From: Sugiyamaella lignohabitans
Taxonomy: Eukaryota; Ascomycota; Dipodascomycetes; Dipodascales; Trichomonascaceae
Direction: 5' to 3'
Length of the DNA stretch: 64,000 nt
Assembly: GCF_001640025.1 (NCBI RefSeq)
Contig: NC_031673.1
Coordinates: 1,054,001-1,118,000 of the forward strand
The notes below the pieces were generated by a model. That model was not told the DNA's origin. It did no database searches and saw nothing but the letters and a program-made list of their open reading frames with translations. Both the position numbers and the translations under genes were made by a program. Numbering within the stretch: the first letter of the stretch is position 1; every line of letters starts with the position of its first letter. Below are positions 52,562 through 62,891 of this stretch, one piece after another.

Positions 52562-54235
52562 ATGTCGAATCTGAAGATGCCCAGCGCCCCTAATAGCGGG
52601 CTGTTTAAACAGGGCTATCAGACATATCAGGCAGAAGATGGTGCTGTGAATAGGAATATTGCTGCTGTTAGAGAGATTTCTTCTATGGTTAGAACGTCGG
52701 TGGGTCCTTGTGGACGTAATAAGATTGTTGTGAACCATTTGCAAAAGATCTTTTTGACCAGTGACGCAGCCACCATTTTGCGGGAACTGGAGATTGTTCA
52801 TCCAGCAGCCAAGCTCGTGGTTATGGCCAGTCAGCAACAAGAAACTGAAATGGGTGATGCGTCGAATTTAGTATTGATTCTCGCTGGTGAACTGCTGTCA
52901 TTGGCAGAGGGTCTGCTCAGATTGGGTTTAAACCCATCAGAGATCTCTCAGGGCTATGAAATGGCTAAGAATTTCGCCGTGGATACTCTGGAAAAGGGTA
53001 CTTTATTCAAGAACCTCGCTAATAACCAGATCACAGACTTGACTGACGTCGACCAATTGCGTAAAGCTGTATCTACCGCCATTGGATCGAAACAATACGG
53101 AAGTGAACAGTTTTTGTCGGGATTAGTGGCCGAGGCTGTTTCGTATGTCATGCCCAAGAACCCTCGTTATTTCAATGTTGATAACGTGCGAGTGGTGAAA
53201 ATCATGGGTTCCAGTTTAGAAGCCAGTGCTGTTGTTCGTGGTATGGTATTTGCTCGTGAACCTGAAGGAAGTATTAAAAAAGTCGGTACCAAGTCTAAGG
53301 TGGGTGTTTTCTCATGTCCAATTGATATTTCGACTACTGAGACTAAGGGTACAGTGCTTCTTCATAATGCCAAAGAGATGCTGGAGTTTTCCAAGGGAGA
53401 AGAGGCTCAATTGGAATCGATTGTTAAAGAACTTGCTGACTCGGGACTACGAGTGGTTATTGCCGGAGCCGGTGTCGGCGAGTTGGCTCTTCATTATTTG
53501 AACAGATATGGCATTCTTGTTTTCAAAGTCGGCAGTAAATTCGATCTTCGTAGACTGTGTAGAGTGGTAGGAGCCACTCCTTTGCCACGACTGGGTGCTC
53601 CTATGCCCGAGGAGATGGGTGTCATTGATGTTGTTGAGACTATTGAGATTGGTGGTGACCGAGTGACGGTGTTCCGTCAAGACCATGAACAAACTCGTAC
53701 TTCGACTATTGTTGTTCGTGGAGCTACTCAGAACTCACTCGACGATATCGAGCGTGCTATTGACGATGGTGTTAATGTTGTCAAGGCTCTTACTAAAGAT
53801 ACCCATTTGCTTCCTGGAGCAGGAGCCACTGAAATCGCCCTTGCTACTCAAATTGTCGCTTTTGGAGAACGTACACCCGGACTTCTCCAACACGCTATTA
53901 AGAAATACGGCGAAGCTTTCGAGGTGATTCCTCGTACACTTGCCGAGAACGCTGGTCTCGACGCTACCGACCTTGTTTCCAAACTCTACGCAGCACATGC
54001 CGGTACCGAGTCGACCATCGGAGTCGATGTCGATGACAACGATGGCACCGGACTGCTGGATGCCGCACAAAACGGCATTTTTGACCTCCTGGCCGCCAAA
54101 AAGTCTGCCATCCAACTGGCCACCGATGCCGCTACTACCGTGCTCTCGGTCGACCAAATCATTATGGCCAAACGAGCCGGCGGCCCCGTCATGCCCAAAC
54201 AACAGTCCACTGGTAACTGGGACCAGGACGACTAA
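52562..54235 (+). CDS. CCT8: CCT8, theta subunit of the TRiC/CCT chaperonin
   Basis: 557 residues (S. cerevisiae Cct8: 568). The N terminus reads NSGLFKQGYQTYQ, a Cct8 hallmark. Group II chaperonin motifs include SVGPCGRNKIVVN, TSDAATILRELEIVHPAAKL, GDASNLVLILAGELL (phosphate-binding), the apical domain with GTVLLHNAKEMLEFSKGEE, and the C-terminal GAGATEIALATQI and NAGLDATDLVSKL. By family knowledge it is one of eight ring subunits folding actin and tubulin. A sense GCE follows 33 bp after the stop. Confidence 0.97.
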   Translation: MSNLKMPSAPNSGLFKQGYQTYQAEDGAVNRNIAAVREISSMVRTSVGPCGRNKIVVNHLQKIFLTSDAATILRELEIVHPAAKLVVMASQQQETEMGDASNLVLILAGELLSLAEGLLRLGLNPSEISQGYEMAKNFAVDTLEKGTLFKNLANNQITDLTDVDQLRKAVSTAIGSKQYGSEQFLSGLVAEAVSYVMPKNPRYFNVDNVRVVKIMGSSLEASAVVRGMVFAREPEGSIKKVGTKSKVGVFSCPIDISTTETKGTVLLHNAKEMLEFSKGEEAQLESIVKELADSGLRVVIAGAGVGELALHYLNRYGILVFKVGSKFDLRRLCRVVGATPLPRLGAPMPEEMGVIDVVETIEIGGDRVTVFRQDHEQTRTSTIVVRGATQNSLDDIERAIDDGVNVVKALTKDTHLLPGAGATEIALATQIVAFGERTPGLLQHAIKKYGEAFEVIPRTLAENAGLDATDLVSKLYAAHAGTESTIGVDVDDNDGTGLLDAAQNGIFDLLAAKKSAIQLATDAATTVLSVDQIIMAKRAGGPVMPKQQSTGNWDQDD

Positions 54236-54267
54236 ATATTAATGTATAGATTTTGCACTGTCACGCT

Positions 54268-54425
54268 GCCTCCGGCGGCTGGGGCTCCGCCCCAAACCCC
54301 GTGGCTCCTCTCGCTTCGCTCGAGTCGGGCGTGGGGGTCCGGGCTGTTTCGGGGAATACAGTGATGCTGGGACCACACGTAACGACTCGAGCGCAATGAG
54401 AGGGCAGCAGGGTCTGGGGCGGAGT
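54268..54425. repeat. GCE copy and truncated inverted partner
   Basis: Plus copy 54268-54328 (A tail) 33 bp after the CCT8 stop. Minus partner 54382-54425 keeps tail and half the hairpin, head lost. Confidence 0.92.
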
Positions 54426-56949
54426 GTCAGGGATGTTTCCGAAATCGTACGGATAAATACATGTCCGAGGAATTCGGAATACTTTATCTGTCTGGTTTCG
54501 TGGAACCATTATCTAATAATAAGAATCATCATTATATGCCAGGGCAGTTGATAATTCCAGCCACTTACTTAAGTAAGTAGTATTGGAATTGAAACAGAGT
54601 ACTGGGAGTAACAACCATTTGATTTGTTAAGGGTTATGACGAATAATCCTTATAAGTTAAACTTATTATCGTATTAACACATCAAATTAAGTGTGGAGGA
54701 TAACTCCCAGACGAAGGGCGAGAAAACCTATTTATATAGTTATTGGCAGATCGAGGAAAAGGGAAAAGATTGAGGTTTTTCTGAGGGAGTAAATATGGAA
54801 GTATCCGTAATTTGAGGAGCTACTTTGGCGAATGAGAAAGTGTGGTCAAATGGAGATACTATACGTCTAGATTCTCACAACTTGGTGCCTCATAATAAAA
54901 ATAATATTTATCAGAATGGTAAGGAACGTGAAAGCCTGGGATAGGGTGGAATCTTGAGATAACGAGAGCTTGCGGTTAATGAGGCTTGAGTTTCAGGAGA
55001 GTCCTGACACGGAGCCCCTGCCGACCCTGCGTCTCGCCGGTTATCCAGCGGCATTTCGCGCAACCGGTTGTTTTTATGACCCGATAAAGTTGCTGGAGAG
55101 TAGATATAGAAAGATAAAGAATTGTTAAAAGAGGAAGGACCGGTTTATGGAGAAATTTATCTGGCTACTGAAGTGTGTAAACTACCTAAACAGATATCAT
55201 ATTCGATCATGTAATTACTATTCTTCAGTTCGGAGAGTTTTAATTCTTCGTACTCAATAAACAATAACTAGCCTAACCTCAAATAATTTAATAAATCACG
55301 TGTAGCGAATATATTAGGGGCAATCCTACAGCTCGAAGCAGGGGTAGTATCGCTAGACAGCATATGATGCGAACTCACTGACGACACGCGACACACATAA
55401 CCCGGTAGTCGTGGAAATTGGAAATAGACCGTCTTTCTGAGAAAATTCCTCTTTTCGAGTTGAAGTTAGCCAATTTCTCTCACGGAGGAGGAATGCTGAA
55501 GGATAAACCAGCAGCTTGGGAAGCTCGAAGCGCAGTGATCGATCAAGATAACGCTAAATGTCGAAGGGACATAAAAATGGCTGTCAAGTTGTTTCAAAAA
55601 CAGGAACTTGACAGTAGAATACGATTTGCAACATAGAATTGAATGATCGGTAGAAGGATATCTACAACGTGAAGATTTATTGTAATGCTTTAGTTCAACA
55701 TCTCAAGTTTAATGCCATTTCGGTCCGGCAATCCAAAAACTCGTTGGCGAACGGTTTAAACGATTCCAAATCAAGGATCTCAACTATCTCGTTGTGACTA
55801 TCAAGAAAGTATCTGTCGTATCATAAACGAGTGCCCGTTATTACAAGAAGCACGAAATGAACTAGCTTCACTTATCACTCAGTATCTGACAAACTGAAGA
55901 TTCAGCACTGTTCAGATCAGATCCTAGAACTCTGTACGGATACCATTTTAGGATTCTTGACCTTTCTGCTCTTTGAACATGGCTTTAGTCAATTAACCTT
56001 GGTCACTATGGTTACTACCAATATTGGCGGTACACAACCAATTCTTAACCTAACTTGATAAGTATATAAAATGATCTAAAGCTACGGAAGGGCTTCCATT
56101 ATAAAATAGTAGTATTAATATTAAGTACAAGAGACAATAAAAGAAACAACAACCAGACAAATGATAGGTGTTAAGCTTAAATCAATCAAGTTTGCGGTTA
56201 CAACTAGTCGGCCAACTTCTGTTCGTGAATAACTGTGTCAGCTCCGTAGAAGCGAGGGATCATTGCATCAATACTAGAAATCCCATTAGAACAGAATCAA
56301 CTAGCCCATTGAGTTCAGTTGTCAAGCTCGGAATCGTAGAACTGGATCCCAGAGTGCATGCCATAGTAAGAGGGAAGTACCACTAAAAGTCCATTGGCCA
56401 GGTAACTAGAGAAGAACCACCTAAGGCGCCAAGTCTTTGAATGCTCATCGTCCGTCCATGAATATTGTGAGCCTTGAGATCCAATTCCAAAATGTCGCTA
56501 AGGAAGCGCCTCATTGGAAGGATTCAAGAATGTCCAGGAGTAGACTAGCGAGGAGCCAGCTCTACCTTAGTCGAACGGTCTAAATCGTCGTCTGCTCGCG
56601 ATGTGCGAGGCGACAGATGAAGTGAGCAACGAGGGACGATGAGCCAATTGTTAGACTTGGGACCTATGAGCCAATGAATGACAGCAGATATCAGCCGGGA
56701 CTCGGGATGTCGCAGACTGAAGATCGCTAGCCAGTAGTGAGTACCAAATTGAAACCATGACAAGGGAGCCTCTGAATATTACCTTGTAATTCTGTTCGTC
56801 ATCTATCAAACAAAAAGATAGTCTCATCATGAACTAATGATCTTAGCTAGTATTTGTCCCTTGAAGAGGAGGGAGCAACAGACAAGGAAATAAAAAAACC
56901 TCGAATCATGCTAGACCGACCAGATAACCGCACATCATGAAAGAAGAAC
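54426..56949. other. Gene-poor AT-rich region
   Basis: No intact gene. A probable LINE relic lies at about 55400-55970. The rest shows no recognisable feature and no GCE. Confidence 0.55.
55400..55970 (+). mobile_element. Probable LINE (non-LTR retrotransposon) 3' relic
   Basis: Frame fragments read AAWEARSAVIDQDNAKCRRD, then after breaks FKRFQIKDLNYL, then ICRIINECPLLQEARNEL. The last piece fits the C-terminal Cys/His zone seen after fungal LINE reverse transcriptases (pattern CP followed by R..L). Stops and frameshifts separate the pieces. No reverse transcriptase core is seen, so the call is tentative. Confidence 0.35.
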
Positions 56950-58794
56950 TTAACAACGAGTAGACACTAATCTGCCTGTTCCAGGGACCACGGCAGATTG
57001 AACGAAATTGAGGAATCTCGCTCCATACTTCGCAGGGTGAACAACATCTACAGCGGATCTGCCAAACATCAGTCCTTTGACAGTGGTCTCCGCTCTCTTG
57101 CGCCAACTAAAGGGGCAAAGGGTATCGATCATACCAATAACTGGTTGTTGTTCACAAGTACGAGTGTCACTCTGAAGTCCTACCAACAATGAATAATCCA
57201 TGATATTATGTCGCTTCAAAAAATCGACATCCTTTGAAATTTGAACCATTAAGTTGTCTCGGTCCTCTTGAGTCAAGGAGATAGCCTCGTGCTTGTCAGT
57301 CCAGTCAAGATCCTTGAACACTACACGGCCACGATTGTCTTTTCTGGGCCCGGCACTTCGGTCATGGCTCGATCCCTTGAGATCGTAAATCAAATCAGTC
57401 TCCTTTTGAAGCAAATTCTTCATAATGATAAAGTGAGTCTTCTTTCCACCAGAAACAAGGGTGTAGTTTCCAAGATAGAAAGGGAGCCGAGTACTAGGGT
57501 GGGCCTTGATATGATTGTAATAGTCGGCCAAAAATTCCTCGTTAGCAATGACGTTGTGCTCCTTGCGCTTGATGGTCTTAATAATGTACTTGCCATTAGG
57601 AGTAAACAAGAAATCGGATCCAGATTTGCCAGGAGATTTAGTCTTGGTCAAGTCAGACTGCAAAAGAAATGAGTTTAAAAACTCATGATAGTCAATTCCA
57701 CAAATGGTGCGGATGTTCTGATAAACAATAGGCGAATAGGCCTTAATAATGGCACCTCCATCAAGTCTGTATTTCTTGTTCTCCATAGTGAGAGCTTCCT
57801 GGCTACTAAGGGGAGTAGCATCGATAGCAGTTTGAACTCCATTAAACATGAGAGTGGATTTCGTAATAGGGGAAGCGCGTCCAGTAAAAGAAGCCAGCTT
57901 TGCTTTGGCTCTTGTCATCAACAATGGTGTCTCGGACTTGTTGACTTCCTCAACCTGAATGACCAAATTGTCAGAGGGAGTTTGAGCAATGGGCCTAGAT
58001 GGAGCCAGTGGAGCTGTAGTGGGAAGCTCGGAGTCAGGTTCAGCTTGAAGGCCGCCAGAAACAATCAATTGTGGCAAACCCTTGAATAAGTTTGCAACGG
58101 CAATAATCTCATCAACAAGGCCGTCAATGGAAGAATTGCCCTCGGTGGCAGGGGCAGGAGCGTCGGCAATAACACAAGGGGTTTCATCATCCACCTTGGC
58201 GGGAGTGATTTCTTCAGATTCAGCCAAATCGGTGGTAGAGGTTTCCAAAGGTGACTCAACCAATGTAACATCGCCATGGGAATCAGGAAAAAAGTCATTC
58301 TCATCAATTTCAATAGGGCAATCAGATAGAGCCCAAGAGGTAGCAGGGGCCGACCAAGTAGCTTCAGTGTTTTCTTCGGACCAAGTAGTTTGAATTTGGC
58401 AGGCAGTAAAGGCAGCCTCGTCTCCAGCCTCAAAAGACCACTCAGAGAAGTTGTCGTCATCATTATCAATGGGAGCAGAGTAAGTATTATTCGACTCTTC
58501 ACAATAAGGTTGTTCAGAAACAATATTAATGGGTTTCCAGACGGTGGGTTCATTGAGAGTCTCATCAGATCCAACCGAGACACCAGAGTCATCGGGGGAA
58601 CATTCAAGGATCAAAACCTTGTGATAAGCAAAAGCAGAACGTCTGGCAGGACGACGGTTCTCTTGTTGTACACAAGCACCATACTTGGGCACAGAAACAC
58701 CGCAACGGACGTCACTCAAGACAGGACGACGAGGGACCTTGTGGGTTCCATTAGAAGGAAGAACATTACCGTTGGAAAAGAAAAGTGCACCCAT
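56950..58794 (-). CDS. Phosphatidylinositol phosphate kinase (Mss4-like PIPK)
   Basis: 614 residues. The N-terminal ~320 residues are acidic and disordered. The PIPK catalytic domain starts near YRLDGGAIIKAYSPIVYQNI. The G-loop/Lys segment is SGSDFLFTPNGKYIIKTI (about 385-402), with DLIYDLKGSSHDR (about 466), HNIMDYSLLVGLQ (about 530, MDYSLL motif) and GMIDTLCPFSWRKRAE replacing the usual IID motif; the Asp is kept. The C terminus ends GARFLNFVQ plus a short tail. Yeast Mss4 is 779 residues. It probably makes PI(4,5)P2 at the plasma membrane, perhaps as a divergent paralogue. It is isolated in a gene-poor region and has no GCE at its 3' end. Confidence 0.85.
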   Translation of the reverse strand: MGALFFSNGNVLPSNGTHKVPRRPVLSDVRCGVSVPKYGACVQQENRRPARRSAFAYHKVLILECSPDDSGVSVGSDETLNEPTVWKPINIVSEQPYCEESNNTYSAPIDNDDDNFSEWSFEAGDEAAFTACQIQTTWSEENTEATWSAPATSWALSDCPIEIDENDFFPDSHGDVTLVESPLETSTTDLAESEEITPAKVDDETPCVIADAPAPATEGNSSIDGLVDEIIAVANLFKGLPQLIVSGGLQAEPDSELPTTAPLAPSRPIAQTPSDNLVIQVEEVNKSETPLLMTRAKAKLASFTGRASPITKSTLMFNGVQTAIDATPLSSQEALTMENKKYRLDGGAIIKAYSPIVYQNIRTICGIDYHEFLNSFLLQSDLTKTKSPGKSGSDFLFTPNGKYIIKTIKRKEHNVIANEEFLADYYNHIKAHPSTRLPFYLGNYTLVSGGKKTHFIIMKNLLQKETDLIYDLKGSSHDRSAGPRKDNRGRVVFKDLDWTDKHEAISLTQEDRDNLMVQISKDVDFLKRHNIMDYSLLVGLQSDTRTCEQQPVIGMIDTLCPFSWRKRAETTVKGLMFGRSAVDVVHPAKYGARFLNFVQSAVVPGTGRLVSTRC

Positions 58795-58963
58795 TTTATC
58801 AATTAAAACGGGTGATAGTAAGAGAGTAGTAGAAAAATAGTGTTGAAAGCGCTGGTTAAAAATTCACAGAACAAAACTTGAGTGTAAAAACAGTTGTAGG
58901 TTTATTCTGAGGAGAAAAAAGAAGAAGAGAAGAAAAAAAGACCATTGCAGCGGATGTCCCATC

Positions 58964-58972
58964 ATATATATA
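58964..58972 (-). promoter_or_regulatory. TATA box of the PIPK gene
   Basis: TATATATAT on the minus strand about 170 bp before the PIPK ATG. Confidence 0.4.
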
Positions 58973-59379
58973 CATGGGGCTCTAAAGATTATGTTGATGT
59001 CTGCACCTACCACATAATCTTGGTTCACGGACTCGGCCGAGCTGCAGATTGCAGCCTACAGCCTGCAGCCTGCAGCTGCTGGGGCACCGGCTGGGGTACT
59101 CGCTGGGAACAAGCCAGTACCCCTGCTAGCATCTGAGCATCAGAAAGAGATGAGAATTGGATGAAAATATCATTCAGGACTCAATACACTGAATGATGTA
59201 TAATAGGGATCTCAATTTGACTCTGATCGTTGAAGTTTACTTTAACTTTATTTGGTACGGAAATGTCAGGGGTGATCTCATCGCCGCCCCGCCTAACGGC
59301 TAGCCCATATATGCGAGATAACGGGCGGACATCACCGGCGTATGCATGCAGGTTTGGGAAAGCAGGGCTGGCTTGGGCA

Positions 59380-59429
59380 GCCTCCGGCCGCTGACGCTCT
59401 GCCCTAGAGCCCGTGGCTCGCTTCGCTCG
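59380..59429 (+). repeat. Decayed GCE copy, short C tail
   Basis: Head GCCTCCGGCCGC and a broken stem (CTGACGCTCTGCCCTAG), tail CTCGCTTCGCTCG intact. The only copy in the last 9.5 kb. Confidence 0.8.
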
Positions 59430-60542
59430 TTACGCCTGGATGGCCAAAACTCGGCAGGACTCAGCTCTTATGGCGGTTGGGAGTATTGCAGCTGGGAGAA
59501 ATGCAGCTGAGAGTACAGACGGTACTGTCTCAAGGTCTAAGTAAAGCACGGGAGCTCAAGGCCACAAATATTATTGATTTAATCAGTAAAGCTTTTTTTT
59601 TAATTGATTAGAAGCAATAGACTATAGCAATTGATGGAAGAGGAACACCAGTATGTGCCACGCCAAACCATAGCATACTTCAACCAACACACCATTTCCA
59701 GGGTTAAAACTGTTCAGCAAGAAGATGACTATAGTCAGCTGTGTATCCAGGGAGCGCCAGCCCACCGCCAGCCTCAAAGGGACCGCGTCCCCACAGTTAT
59801 TGCCGGTATAGTCACTATCATGTGGCTCACCGAGGTTCCTTGAGGACGAAGCGATACCCACTAGCTTTCAAATGGCCTAATAGTTGTAAATCTAGTTTTC
59901 TAGAGGTTTTATGGTAAAAGAAAATTGGAATTTGTTTTGCGATTTTCTCGTTCATTTTTTTAACATTTCAGGTTAGTTCTGAACTCAGGACGACCAAGGG
60001 CGCCTACTCTATCATTTGAGTCTAATTTTGATCAGAAATAGGGTCGATCATGAAAACTCGGATAAAAATGTTAACTTACATATAATTTTGAAAGTCACCT
60101 GACCTGTTACGTGAATTGTGACCCTCTATGTGCTCGATTCTCAGCTTGTGTAAATTAAAGTTCAGCGAGAGGCTTTCTAGAACTATTCAATATGGCCAGT
60201 CTAGCTTGAGTTTGGGGCCCAAAAAATAGGCAACCCATTATTTCCCTCCCCATTAATATTCCCTTGCTTTATCATCCCAATTCCTGATTAAGTGAGGAAA
60301 AATTATCCATTCTCGCTCAATTCTTATGTGTCAATGAAGTCATATTGTAACGAAGTTTTGGTTTGCCGGGTAAGCTCTACATAAGAAACTCTGATAATAT
60401 TCCAAGTAATAAAATTAATTTCTAGAAATATAAATAAAAAAAAAAGGAAAATGTAGAAGTTTATTTTTAAAGAAATGTTTTTGTTTTTAATTTTTTTTTC
60501 CTCAGGGGAATTAAGCGATTTGTTTGTCACTTGTAAAATTTA

Positions 60543-60610
60543 GGATTACCCGGAGAAAAAGCCAAGCTAAATTACCCCAGTTTTTGGAATTTTTTGCAAA
60601 GCCGGGTAAT
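60543..60610. mobile_element. MITE-like short repeat, copy 2
   Basis: 68 bp with ends GGATTACCCGGAG and GCAAAGCCGGGTAAT, inverted termini ATTACCCGG/CCGGGTAAT. Pairs with 26488-26553. Confidence 0.4.
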
Positions 60611-62891
60611 GTGTGTTAGACAAGATGAAAATGTCTGGAACTATGGGCTTTACAAGGTTAGCTACTGAGATACGGTTGATAACCTCATGGTCAACAGAAG
60701 AAAACATGGGATATTGTGTTTTTGTATCTATAGAGAACTTTATCTGGGTTTGTACAATTATGCAATTAGGTGGGTAGCCCCATGGGTTTGCTGATTATTT
60801 GTTTTTAGTTGGTGAGGTTCACTCAGCGTACCAACCGATAAGAGATATTCGGTAAAAGTTATGAGATGAGATTAAAGTCTTAATATTTGAATCTGTCAGA
60901 GGTAGATAGAATTCTGGGCCTACTTATCTCTAATTCACGAGCAGTGGTTTTGTACAAATTCTCAGCATTGTCGGACGCCCTGATTCTGAAGTCATCAAGA
61001 CCAATGTGAGAAGATTTTCTTCACTGGATTTCAGTCTGGTATTCATTGTCAATAGCATTCTGAGAAGTATTTAAGAAAGTAAGAAGGAATCGGTTTAGAT
61101 ATTAAATATTACAACCATTGCCGTTATTCTATAAAGTGGGAAGAAAAGTAGGGTAACATTAAATATGCCCACAAGTGGCCGGCTAAAAAAAGAGCCTATA
61201 GTCCAGGAATACAGATAGATATATGATAGAGAGCTGAATCACCCGTGAGAAAAGAGCAGCGCAACAACTATAGGGATATTCCACTAAGCCCAGAAAAAAA
61301 TGCAGAAGAATTATAATTATCCTGTGTTATGGTGCGATTCGGCTGCAAATTTCACCTAATACGAAGAGCTTATTTCCAGTAGCTCCCAGATTTAATTGCA
61401 GATGTGGAAAATATAAATGTCTTGCACTTGGAGTACATATGCCAAAACTTGGCAGCTAAAGTCTATTGAAGGAATCAACAAAACCACCTTCAGTTGCGGA
61501 ATTGCCAAATTGCAAATAATCATTCTTTAATATATAATGTAGGACAATCAATTAATACAATGAACAAAGAAGAGTGAATAGTACTCAGCATTATTTTTCT
61601 GTAGTTCGTCTATTACGCTTGAAATTCAAAAATAACATAGGCGTTTTCTACATTGGTGGTACATGTACTATGAGCAATTTCAGAGATCTTCTCGGAAAAA
61701 AGAGTCAGTCGGAAACAACCGAAACGTCATATAGACATAAAAATAAAATTACAAGCTTTCTCTTGCTGCTGAAAAGGACTGTGCCGGGGTATAGAAATTA
61801 TTTGGACTATACGATGTACTATCTTTAGTAAGGTGTGGATATGTGCAGTTAGAGGGCAAAGGGAATTTACACGCCAACCTCTTCTACCATCAAATCTCTC
61901 CACAGCAATTTGACCATATACTAGATTTGACTCATAAGCAACTCCAAGAAAAATCTCATCATTTTTTCAACAAAGATTTATATTTGAGAATCAGCTATGC
62001 TACTTTCTGCCATTATATACAAGTTCCGGAAATTGCTGACTAGTTTCTTGTATCGTTCAGGGAAAACAATCGCAAAAAGTCACCCTGAATTTCCGGCATA
62101 TTAACGGGAGATTGAAATCTAAGCTCCCGGGACTTGGTAAAGTGAACCAAATACTGAGGCTCACGCTAATATCAACCAAGCCATTCAGCAGTCCAGTGAT
62201 CAAGGGAGCCTGAAATTATCACGAACCTCTAGGAGCTAGTAGTAAAGTCGTCAGGTCATAGCCGAGTTTATGCCTGCATAATAGCATTGAATTGGCGTCG
62301 GAATTAAGTAGCAAAACCTAACATCACTCAGACGGCTGAGACGTAAACAGAGAGCATTGAAATGCATACACGGGAAGTTAGGGGTAATGTACAGGGGTAA
62401 AAGGGGAAATAAAGTGAGTGACGTGGGACAGACTTGACCAATATACTTTTATTCTAAGCCTGGGTAGAAAGTTTACGCTAGCTGGCAGCTTTGATTTGGT
62501 TCACCATTGGATCTGTTTTAGACTAATCAAGTCTAATTTCTACGACTTCAGAAAGACTTTAGCAATATTTGATCTTGTAATCAATTCTCTTGATTGAACG
62601 TTCCGAAAAATAACACGCTAGAGGTTCTGCAGTGAAATTACTTCTTGTTAGTTCTGAACTCGCAATATCACAAAGAATTCCATAACTTCATACACTGTTG
62701 CCTGTGCTTCAACTGTGAAAAAGCCGATACACGAAAAAGAATCGAAAATCGTGTACTAGAGCTTATTCAGTAGCTACGCGTTTTTTCAAGTAGAAAAAGT
62801 GGAATTATTGAATCCGGTGGGTACCTCGGTTATTTCTTGTGGAAAGTAGCTACACTTTATTGAAACAGAAAACAATCATATACCATACACA

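Larger units (their letters stand above)
58795..62891. other. Gene-poor region between PIPK and CDC11
   Basis: About 4.1 kb without a recognisable gene. Contains one decayed GCE (59380), one MITE-like repeat (60543) and AT-rich tracts. Short frames near 61574-62043 show no family resemblance. Confidence 0.55.

Noticed and set aside
4173..54425. Regularly repeated GC-rich units as a CRISPR array
   Set aside because: The genome is eukaryotic, copies are kilobases apart and in both orientations, and there is no repeat-spacer periodicity.
59622..59861. Overlapping sense and antisense frames of 70-79 codons
   Set aside because: No family resemblance, no splice context and no 3' GCE; probably chance.
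61574..62043. Two adjacent short frames as a small gene pair
   Set aside because: AT-rich composition, non-ATG starts for the longest versions and no recognisable motif.
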